Assembly: GCA_023435545.1 (NCBI GenBank)
Contig: JAEYRQ010000176.1
Location: 1-20,371 of the forward strand
DNA: 20,371 bases
Origin: Pseudomonadota bacterium
GTDB lineage: Bacteria; Pseudomonadota; Alphaproteobacteria; Rhizobiales; Tepidamorphaceae
Direction of reading: 5' to 3'
Positions within the stretch are counted from its first letter, which is position 1; every line of letters starts with the position of its first letter. A program made the position numbers and the translations under genes. This document shows positions 14,698-20,371 of the stretch, one piece after another. The notes below the pieces were generated by a model. The model was not told the origin of the DNA. It did no database searches and saw nothing but the letters and a program-made list of their open reading frames with translations.

Positions 14698-15627
14698 ATG
14701 GCCAACAGCGCCGGACTGCACCACGTCACCGCCGCGGCCACCACCGCGCGCGGAAATGTCCGCTTCTACACCCGCGAACTCGGCCTGCGGCTGGTCAAGC
14801 GCACCGTCAATTTCGACGATCCGGGGACGTGGCACCTCTACTATGGCGACGAGATCGGCAGACCGGGCACGGCGCTGACCTTCTTTCCCTGGGAAGGTAT
14901 CCCGCGCGGCCGGCACGGCACCGGCCAGGCAGAAGAGATCGGCTTCGCCGTCCCGAAGGCCTCGATCGCCTGGTGGGCCGAGCGGCTGTCGGCGCGCAAC
15001 ATCCCCCACGATCTGCCCGCCAGGCGTTTCGACGAAACGGTGATCGCCTTCAAGGATCCCGACGGCATGCTGCTCGAACTGGTCGGCACCGACTGGGCGG
15101 GCGAATTGCCCGGCTGGGACAATGGCGACATCCCCGCAGAGCACGCCATCCGCGGCTTCTCCGGCGTCTCCCTGTGGCTCGCCGACACGGCACGGACCGC
15201 CGAGGTCCTGACCCGAGTCCTTGGCTACCGGGCGGCCGGCGAGGAGAATGGCCGCCAGCGCTACGTGGCCGGTGACGGCAAGCTTGGAAGCGTGATCGAC
15301 CTGCGGAAGGTGGATTGGCAGGCTGGCGGATTTGCGGGAGGCATCATCCACCACATCGCCTTCCGCGCCGATGACGATGCCGCGCAGGCGGAGATGGCCG
15401 GGAAGCTGCGCGAGCTGAGGATCGGCGCCACCGAGCAGAAGGACCGCAATTACTTCCGGTCCGTCTACTTCCGCGAGCCGGGAGGCGTCCTGTTCGAGAT
15501 CGCAACCGATATCCCCGGCTTCACCATCGACGAAACCGTCGAGGCGCTTGGGACGGAGCTGCGGCTGCCGGACTGGCTGGAGCAACATCGGGCGCAGATC
15601 GAGGCGTCGTTGCCACCGCTGGCGTGA
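14698..15627 (+). CDS. VOC-family ring-cleaving dioxygenase-like protein
   Basis: A 309-residue protein with two tandem VOC (glyoxalase/bleomycin-resistance/dioxygenase) modules, like MhqO/MhqE, LinE and PcpA, the Fe(II) enzymes that open hydroquinone-type rings. The first module starts with LHHVTAAATTARGNVRFYTRELGLRLVKRTVNFDDPGTWHLYYGD, a very typical opening. The 2-His-1-Glu metal ligands are predicted as His9, His219 (IIHHIAF) and Glu267 (VLFEIATD). The ATG at 14698-14700 has GAGG eight bases upstream; longer in-frame readings run into the non-coding leader. It precedes an alpha/beta hydrolase of the MhqD type, separated by 171 bases that hold a palindromic repeat. The pair suggests detoxification of quinones or hydroquinones; the real substrate is not known. 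Confidence 0.88.
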   Translation: MANSAGLHHVTAAATTARGNVRFYTRELGLRLVKRTVNFDDPGTWHLYYGDEIGRPGTALTFFPWEGIPRGRHGTGQAEEIGFAVPKASIAWWAERLSARNIPHDLPARRFDETVIAFKDPDGMLLELVGTDWAGELPGWDNGDIPAEHAIRGFSGVSLWLADTARTAEVLTRVLGYRAAGEENGRQRYVAGDGKLGSVIDLRKVDWQAGGFAGGIIHHIAFRADDDAAQAEMAGKLRELRIGATEQKDRNYFRSVYFREPGGVLFEIATDIPGFTIDETVEALGTELRLPDWLEQHRAQIEASLPPLA

Positions 15628-15661
15628 CGGAAGGAGAAGACAACCAAGGTCACCCCCTCTC

Positions 15662-15751
15662 CGTCATCCCGGGCGGAGGCCCGGGATCGGGACGCGATCG
15701 ACGTTCGATGCAACCCGATCCCGGCTCGGACTCCCGCCGTCCAGGATGACG
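15662..15751. repeat. Nested palindromic element (REP-like interspersed repeat)
   Basis: A 90-base element folds as a layered hairpin. The outer arms are CGTCATCC (15662-15669) and GGATGACG (15744-15751), both perfect. The middle arms are CCGGGATCGGG (15681-15691) and CCCGATCCCGG (15714-15724), a perfect 11-base pairing. The apical arms are ATCGA (15697-15701) and TCGAT (15705-15709) around CGT. Elements that begin CGTCATCCCGGG and end GGATGACG are common dispersed extragenic palindromes in alphaproteobacteria. It lies between the VOC gene and the hydrolase gene and could affect the transcript joining them. Confidence 0.85.
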
Positions 15752-15798
15752 TAAAGTGTTGAACGAGGCGCAGCGCAAGGCGCCGATTGGAGCATGAC

Positions 15799-16419
15799 AT
15801 GCCCGCTTCCAGCGATTTCGGTTTCCGCCACGTCCACGAGCCGGGGACAGCCCCTGCCCTCCTGCTGCTGCATGGCACAGGCGGCGACGAGACCGACCTG
15901 ATCCCGCTTGCCCGGCACGTTGCGCCGGGCTCGGCGATCCTGTCGCCGCGCGGCAATGTCAGCGAGAGCGGCATGCCGCGCTTCTTCCGCCGCTTTGCCG
16001 AGGGGGTCTTCGACCTGGAGGACGTAGCTCGCCGGGCGGACGAGCTGGCCGGCTTCATCGGAGAGGCAACGGCCGCCTACGACCTGCCCACGCCGGTCGC
16101 GGTCGGCTTCTCCAACGGAGCCAACATCGCCGCCGCCATGATGCTGCGCCATCCGCAGGCGCTGGCGGGAGCGGCCCTGATCCGCGCGCAGCCGACGCTC
16201 ATCCCCGACGCCCTGCCCCATCTCGGCGGTGTCCCCATCCTGATCCTGTCGGGAGATCGGGATCCGATCGTCTCGGCCTATGACTCGAACGGATTGGCAG
16301 CAACGCTCGAGGCCGCCGGCGCCGACGTGCGCCACGAGACGCTTCAGGCCGGTCACAGCCTGACCCAGCGCGACGTCGATCTGCTGAAGGACTGGCTTGC
16401 AGGCCTCGGCCTGGTGTAG
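15799..16419 (+). CDS. Alpha/beta hydrolase, MhqD-like carboxylesterase
   Basis: A 206-residue serine hydrolase of the phospholipase/carboxylesterase (abhydrolase_2) group. The oxyanion-hole segment is [14 protein letters not shown] (21-34), and [17 protein letters not shown] follows as in MhqD/YodD-like enzymes. The catalytic triad is Ser105 in GFSNGA, Asp155 in SGDRDPIV and His186 in AGHSL. In Bacillus subtilis mhqE (ring-cleaving dioxygenase) and mhqD (hydrolase of this family) are cotranscribed in quinone stress, and the same two families are adjacent here. The ATG at 15799 is chosen, with TTGGAG just upstream; a TTG at 15787 would add four residues. It ends 34 bases before rimO. Its exact ester or lactone substrate is unknown. 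Confidence 0.88.
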   Translation: MPASSDFGFRHVHEPGTAPALLLLHGTGGDETDLIPLARHVAPGSAILSPRGNVSESGMPRFFRRFAEGVFDLEDVARRADELAGFIGEATAAYDLPTPVAVGFSNGANIAAAMMLRHPQALAGAALIRAQPTLIPDALPHLGGVPILILSGDRDPIVSAYDSNGLAATLEAAGADVRHETLQAGHSLTQRDVDLLKDWLAGLGLV

Positions 16420-16453
16420 GGAAAGGCCCTCCCGACAACCGGACCGTACCCAT

Positions 16454-17770
16454 ATGCCCCGCCAGACGCCGACCGTCGGCATCGTCAGTCTCGGCTGCCC
16501 CAAGGCGCTCGTCGATTCCGAGCGCATCCTCACCAAGCTGCGCTCGGAGGGCTATGCCCTCTCGCCCGACTACGGCGGCGCCGACGTGGTAATTGTCAAC
16601 ACCTGCGGCTTCCTGGATTCCGCCAAGCAGGAATCGCTGGAAGCGATCGGCGAGGCAATGGCCGAGAACGGCCGCGTCATCGTCACCGGCTGCATGGGCG
16701 TCGAGGAGGCGCGCATCCGCGAGGCCTTCCCGGACGTGCTGTCGGTGACTGGTCCCCACCAGTACGAGGCGGTGGTCGGCGCCGTCCACGAGGCGGTGCC
16801 CCCGGTCCACGATCCTTTCGTCGATCTGGTGCCGCCGGAGGGTCTGCGCCTCACCCCGCGCCACTACGCCTATCTGAAGATCTCCGAGGGCTGCAACAAC
16901 CGCTGCTCGTTCTGCATCATCCCGAGCCTGCGCGGCGATCTCGTCTCGCGTCCGGTCAACCGGGTGCTGATGGAGGCCGAGAAGCTGGTGAAGGCCGGCG
17001 TCAAGGAACTGCTGGTGATCAGCCAGGACACATCGGCCTATGGCGTCGACCTGAAGTATGCTGCGAGCGATGTTCGCGGACGCCCTGTCCGGACTCGCTT
17101 TTTCGATCTGGCGAGGGAACTGGGCGATCTCGGCGTCTGGGTGCGCCGGCACTACGTCTACCCCTACCCGCATGTCGACGAGGTCATCCCGCTGATGGCC
17201 GAGGGCAAGGTGCTTCCCTATCTCGACATCCCCTTCCAGCACGCGAGCCCGCCCGTCCTGAAGGCGATGCGTCGGCCGGCCCACGCCGAGAAGACGCTGG
17301 AGCGCATCCGCCGCTGGCGTGACATCTGCCCCGACCTTGCCATCCGCTCGACCTTCATCGTCGGCTTTCCCGGCGAGACGGAGGAGGATTTCGAGGCGCT
17401 GCTCGACTTCGTCGAGGAGGCCGACATCGACCGCGGCGGCTGCTTCAAGTACGAGCCCGTGGCAGGCGCCAGAGCGAACGACCTGCCGGGAGCGATCCCC
17501 GATGCTGTGAAGGAGGAGCGCTGGGCGGCGCTGATGGAGGCCGCCCAGGCTGTAAGCGCCGCGCGCCTCCGATCGAAGATCGGCCGGGAGATAGACGTCA
17601 TCATCGATCGGGTCGACGGCGACGGCGCCACCGGACGCACGGTCTGGGACGCGCCGGAGATCGACGGCGGCGTCTTCATCCCGCACGAGGACGATCTCTC
17701 GCCCGGCGACATCGTCCGGGCCAAGGTGATCAAGGCGAGCGAGTACGACCTCGAGGCAGACCTGGTGTGA
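16454..17770 (+). CDS. rimO: Ribosomal protein uS12 methylthiotransferase RimO
   Basis: A 438-residue radical-SAM methylthiotransferase that adds a methylthio group to an aspartate of ribosomal protein S12. The N-terminal UPF0004 domain carries the three auxiliary-cluster cysteines Cys15 (SLGCPK), Cys51 (NTCGF) and Cys80 (TGCMG). The radical-SAM CxxxCxxC motif is CNNRCSFC (147-154). A C-terminal TRAM domain (about 370-438) has the form [42 protein letters not shown] and [20 protein letters not shown] distinguish RimO from MiaB. The ATG at 16454 gives the family N-terminus, though its ribosome site is weak. It is followed after 19 bases by the arginase-family gene. Confidence 0.97.
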   Translation: MPRQTPTVGIVSLGCPKALVDSERILTKLRSEGYALSPDYGGADVVIVNTCGFLDSAKQESLEAIGEAMAENGRVIVTGCMGVEEARIREAFPDVLSVTGPHQYEAVVGAVHEAVPPVHDPFVDLVPPEGLRLTPRHYAYLKISEGCNNRCSFCIIPSLRGDLVSRPVNRVLMEAEKLVKAGVKELLVISQDTSAYGVDLKYAASDVRGRPVRTRFFDLARELGDLGVWVRRHYVYPYPHVDEVIPLMAEGKVLPYLDIPFQHASPPVLKAMRRPAHAEKTLERIRRWRDICPDLAIRSTFIVGFPGETEEDFEALLDFVEEADIDRGGCFKYEPVAGARANDLPGAIPDAVKEERWAALMEAAQAVSAARLRSKIGREIDVIIDRVDGDGATGRTVWDAPEIDGGVFIPHEDDLSPGDIVRAKVIKASEYDLEADLV

Positions 17771-17789
17771 AGGCGGGAGGACCACCGGC

Positions 17790-18668
17790 ATGGCAGAGCA
17801 CATCGGCATTCTCTCGGTACCCTACGACTCCGGCCATCACCTGGCCCGCATGGGCCGCGGACCGGTCGATCTGCTCGACCGAGGCCTGGCAGACGCGATC
17901 CGGGCAATGGGCCACACCGTCGAGGTCGCGGCGATCGACCATGGACTGCCGTTCCCCATGGAGAACGCCGTCGCCTTCGAGCTGCACGGCCGGATCGGAG
18001 ACGCGGTACGGCAGAGCCGCGCGGCCGACGCCTTTCCGCTGATCCTGAGCGGCAACTGCAACTACGCGTCGATCGGTGCCGTCACCGGGCTTGCCGTCGA
18101 TGACACCGGCGTCCTGTGGTTCGATGCGCATGGCGAGAGCGAGACGCCGGAGACGAGCACAAGCGCCTTTCTCGACGGCATGGGCCTGGCCATGCTCGTC
18201 GGCGGCTGCTGGGCTCACCGGCTCGCCGATGTGCCGGGCTTCCGCGCGCTCGATCCGCGACGAGCGGTGCTGGTCGGCGCCCGCGATTTTTCCGCCGACG
18301 AGGCCGACTTCATGGACGAACGAGGGATCGGACGGGTGAGCGTCGAGGCGGTCCGCGACCACGGTGCGGCGGCACTCGCGCCCGACCTCGAACGGCTTCG
18401 CGACCTCGGCGTCAGGCGCCTCTACGTCCACGTCGACGCCGATGTCTACGATCCCGACATGGTCGGCCACGCCAATGCCTATTCCGCATCGGCGGGAACG
18501 GGGTTGACCGCTCCGGAACTCGGCGACTGTCTGGAAGACATTGCCCGCCGCATTCCGATCCAGGCGGCGGCGATCACCGCCTACGATCCCGAGGTCGATC
18601 CCGATGGCCGGATGCGCGGGCCGCTCATCGAGCTCGCCGCGCAGTTCGCGCACCTCGGCACCATATAA
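17790..18668 (+). CDS. Arginase-superfamily (ureohydrolase-fold) protein with altered metal ligands
   Basis: A 292-residue protein of the arginase/agmatinase/formiminoglutamase fold. The start HIGILSVPYDSGHHLARMGRGP is typical. Of the three manganese-binding motifs, the third is intact: HVDADVYDPDM (Asp216, Asp218). The second is WFDAHGESETPET (112-122), with Glu in place of the last metal-binding Asp of DAHxD. The first is ILSGNCNYA (85-93) where catalytic members have GGDH, so its aspartate and histidine are replaced by Asn and Cys. A subgroup of uncharacterised 'arginase family' proteins has a similar SGNC/GGNC form with PET-S-FLDGM, and these residues fit that group. The ATG at 17790 has GGAGG nine bases upstream, and the gene is coupled to rimO by a 19-base gap. 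Function is unknown; a binuclear metal site is unlikely to be conventional. Confidence 0.85.
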   Translation: MAEHIGILSVPYDSGHHLARMGRGPVDLLDRGLADAIRAMGHTVEVAAIDHGLPFPMENAVAFELHGRIGDAVRQSRAADAFPLILSGNCNYASIGAVTGLAVDDTGVLWFDAHGESETPETSTSAFLDGMGLAMLVGGCWAHRLADVPGFRALDPRRAVLVGARDFSADEADFMDERGIGRVSVEAVRDHGAAALAPDLERLRDLGVRRLYVHVDADVYDPDMVGHANAYSASAGTGLTAPELGDCLEDIARRIPIQAAAITAYDPEVDPDGRMRGPLIELAAQFAHLGTI

Positions 18669-18676
18669 GTGCGATG

Positions 18677-18699
18677 GCCCGCCGGCAGATCCGGCGGGC
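18677..18699. terminator. Shared hairpin between convergent genes
   Basis: A perfect 9-base-pair stem, GCCCGCCGG (18677-18685) against CCGGCGGGC (18691-18699), has a CAGAT loop. It lies in the 44-base gap between the arginase-family gene and the convergent exporter gene. There is no T tract on either side, so it is either a bidirectional terminator acting by stem strength or a pause/Rho-related structure. Confidence 0.55.
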
Positions 18700-18712
18700 G
18701 CAATCCACGGCC

Positions 18713-20188
18713 TCACCCATCGACGCTCTCGCGCAGCGGCAGTTCCTCGAGGCCCAGCAGCAGCACCAGCGACACCATCAGGCTCGTCGCCACCGCCAGG
18801 AACACGCAGCGGAACGCGAAATCGAAGTTCGCCGCGTCCCGGGCCGCTTCAGCCACCAGCAGTTCGATGGACGCCCCGGCGATGTCGGTCAGCCCGACAG
18901 CCGCCAGGAAGATCGCGCCGAGCGCGGTGACAAGCAACGCGCTGCCGAGCGCGCGGAAGAAATTGAGGAGCGAGGTCGCGGTGCCGACGCTGCTCGGCGG
19001 CACCGCGTTCTGCACCGAGACGGTCACCACCGGAAGGTGCGTGCCGATGCCGATGCCGAGCAGCGCCAGCAGGAACTCGACCTCCAGCGTCCCGGCGGCC
19101 CCGGCGCGCAAGGCGATCGCGACCGCCGCGAGAACGGCCAGCGACAGGCCGAACATCGGCGTCCGCTTGTAGTGGACGACCTTCGACATCAGCCGTCCGG
19201 AGACCGTTGCCCCGACCACGACCCCTGCCATGAGCGGGATCAGCCCCAGCCCCGATCTGGCGGCGTCGAACCCGAGGTGCAGCTCGAAATAGAGCGGCAT
19301 GTAGACGGTGGTGCCGATCATCGCCCCCATGCCGAAGAAGGATGCGGCGGTCGCTGTCCGTACGACCCTGTTCGCCAGCACATGGAGCGGGATGAACGGC
19401 TCCTCGGCCATCCGCAGGCGCATCGCGAGCAGGCCCGCGCAGGCAGCCGACAGCCCAACCAGACCGAGGATCCGCGGCGAGCCCCACGGATAGGTCGTCC
19501 CGCCCCAGGTGAGCGCCAGCATCAGCGACAGTGTCGCCGACATCATCAGCACCGCGCCGAGGATATCGAGCCTGTGCGGACGGTGCCGAACCGGCAGCAG
19601 CTTCAGGACCCGCGATGTCATCGCGTAGGCGAGTGCGGCCAGCGGCACGTTGATCCAGAAGATGAAGGACCAGTGCAGGTGCTCCGACAGGACGCCGCCG
19701 AGCACCGGCCCGGCGACGCTGGCCAGCGCGAAGACGCCGCCGATATAGCCCTGGTAGCGTCCGCGCTCGCGCGGCGGGACGACATCGGCGATGACGGTCT
19801 GGGCGCGCGCGATGAGCGCCCCGCCTCCGAGCCCCTGCACCGCGCGCGCGAGGATCAGCACCGCCATCGTCGGCGCCAGCGCGCAGGCGACCGAGCCGGC
19901 GGTGAACAGGCCGATCGCCACCAGCACCATCGGCCTGCGGCCGTAGATGTCGCTCAGCTTGCCGTAGAGCGGCGTCACGGCAACAGCGGCGAGGAAGTAG
20001 GCCGTCACCACCCAGGACAGGTTCTGCAGCGCACCGAGGTCGCGGCCGATGCTGGGCAGCGCGGTCACCACGATGGTCTGGTCAAGCGCGCCGAGGAAGA
20101 TCGTCAGGATCGCGCCGACCACCACCATGCGCACCTGCGCGATGCCGAGTTGGCGCATTCCGGTGTCGGTGCCGGGCGTCGTATCCAT
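18713..20188 (-). CDS. DHA2-type MFS multidrug exporter
   Basis: A 491-residue major facilitator of the 14-helix DHA2 (EmrB/QacA) group in the inner membrane, expected to expel drugs or other amphipaths in exchange for protons. The first helix carries LDQTIVVTALPSIGRDLG (35-52), the DHA2 signature. Motif A is GKLSDIYGRRP (76-86). Motif C-type glycine/proline-rich AGPVLGGVLSEHLHWSFIFWINVPL lies in helix 5. Many further hydrophobic segments follow to the C-terminus. The ATG at 20186-20188 is chosen; one ten codons inside and a GTG/TTG-type extension upstream are alternatives, none with a strong ribosome site. The divergent reading at the right window edge may be its TetR repressor. The substrate cannot be read from sequence. 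Confidence 0.93.
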   Translation of the reverse strand: MDTTPGTDTGMRQLGIAQVRMVVVGAILTIFLGALDQTIVVTALPSIGRDLGALQNLSWVVTAYFLAAVAVTPLYGKLSDIYGRRPMVLVAIGLFTAGSVACALAPTMAVLILARAVQGLGGGALIARAQTVIADVVPPRERGRYQGYIGGVFALASVAGPVLGGVLSEHLHWSFIFWINVPLAALAYAMTSRVLKLLPVRHRPHRLDILGAVLMMSATLSLMLALTWGGTTYPWGSPRILGLVGLSAACAGLLAMRLRMAEEPFIPLHVLANRVVRTATAASFFGMGAMIGTTVYMPLYFELHLGFDAARSGLGLIPLMAGVVVGATVSGRLMSKVVHYKRTPMFGLSLAVLAAVAIALRAGAAGTLEVEFLLALLGIGIGTHLPVVTVSVQNAVPPSSVGTATSLLNFFRALGSALLVTALGAIFLAAVGLTDIAGASIELLVAEAARDAANFDFAFRCVFLAVATSLMVSLVLLLGLEELPLRESVDG

Positions 20189-20250
20189 CTGGCTAGCCGG
20201 GATCGGGTGGCGCTTTTGCGTTCGCGGTACGTGCTGCGACTCTACCAGCC

Positions 20251-20260
20251 GCACGCGTGC
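20251..20260. promoter_or_regulatory. Short palindrome in the exporter's upstream region
   Basis: GCACGCGTGC is a perfect 10-base palindrome 62 bases upstream of the exporter ATG and about 80 bases before the possible TetR start. It could be part of an operator, but a single GC-rich palindrome of this length has little weight on its own. Confidence 0.25.
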
Positions 20261-20340
20261 CAGGGGAAGCGGCGGCTATGCAACGCTCCGATCCGCAGGC
20301 GCATGCCCCGCGGAGGGTGACGGCCGCGGCCGAGGGCCAT

Positions 20341-20371
20341 ATGGTGCGCCCCCGATCGGACGCATCGGGAG
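20341..20371 (+). CDS. Possible start of a divergent TetR-type regulator (cut by window edge)
   Basis: The last 31 bases read MVRPRSDASG from an ATG with GAGGG four bases upstream. TetR-family repressors often begin with M.RPRSD followed by the first helix, and such genes commonly lie divergent to DHA2 exporters. Only ten residues are visible, so this is a suggestion. The same frame is open from an ATG at 20278, which would add 21 residues. Confidence 0.35.
   Translation, partial: MVRPRSDASG

Noticed and set aside
14425..15588. Minus-strand open reading frame opposite the VOC dioxygenase gene
   Set aside because: It mirrors the real gene, has no family features and would also run through the candidate RNA region.
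16199..17809. Minus-strand open reading frame of 536 codons opposite rimO
   Set aside because: RimO motifs are complete on the plus strand, and the antisense product has no recognisable domain.
18116..20320. Plus-strand open reading frame of 734 codons opposite the exporter
   Set aside because: The product is a low-complexity Arg/His/Gln/Glu-rich chain across two unrelated genes. The minus-strand DHA2 exporter and the plus-strand arginase-family gene explain the region.
1..20371. CRISPR array, insertion sequence or tandem repeat array
   Set aside because: Reading through the window showed no regularly spaced direct repeats, no transposase motifs and no terminal inverted repeats with target duplications. 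The only repeat-like element is the single nested palindrome at 15662-15751.

Overview
The window is high-GC chromosomal DNA from an alphaproteobacterium, probably of the order Hyphomicrobiales (Rhizobiales). This rests on gene content: an alphaproteobacterial-type propionyl-CoA carboxylase alpha subunit, a LiuR-like MerR regulator, a GnnA/GnnB-like pair of the kind that makes diamino-sugar lipid A, an orphan single-domain FliN-like protein, and lipB as a free-standing gene. Coding density is high and neighbours often overlap by 4 bases. I found no prophage, insertion sequence, CRISPR array or rRNA. Most of the window is housekeeping and catabolic DNA.

Layout. (1) 1-1547, minus strand: a MerR regulator, a hotdog thioesterase and an AidB-like acyl-CoA dehydrogenase (cut by the window edge) form one operon, with a strong palindromic operator upstream of the regulator. 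(2) 1708-2460, minus: a GH25 muramidase with a lipoprotein-type signal. (3) 2622-6663, minus: mgtE, a Gfo/Idh/MocA dehydrogenase (gnnA-like), a DegT-type aminotransferase (gnnB-like) and a GNAT acetyltransferase are tightly packed. The middle two fit synthesis of UDP-GlcNAc3N for lipid A. (4) 6763-8366, minus: an L-2-hydroxyglutarate-oxidase-like flavoprotein, a tRNA-Leu(GAG) with promoter and terminator, and a FliN-like protein. (5) 8435-10746: lipB (plus) converges on and overlaps the cfa-acyP operon (minus). (6) 10860-14231: a Uma2 protein (plus) converges on pccA and an overlapping HAD phosphatase (minus). (7) 14232-14697: a long non-coding gap with a promoter-like sequence and an intrinsic terminator that together outline a possible small RNA or attenuated leader. 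(8) 14698-16419, plus: a ring-cleaving-dioxygenase-like VOC protein and an alpha/beta hydrolase resemble the MhqE/MhqD quinone-detoxification pair; a nested palindromic repeat lies between them. (9) 16454-18668, plus: rimO and an arginase-fold protein with a degenerate metal site. (10) 18713-20188, minus: a DHA2-type drug exporter, with the possible start of a divergent TetR regulator at the right edge.

The items most worth a second look are the MerR regulator with no conventional start codon and its operator, the candidate small RNA at 14450-14567, the altered metal ligands of the arginase-family protein, the gnnAB-GNAT arrangement, and the nested palindrome at 15662-15751. I saw nothing that clearly amounts to a new multi-gene system.
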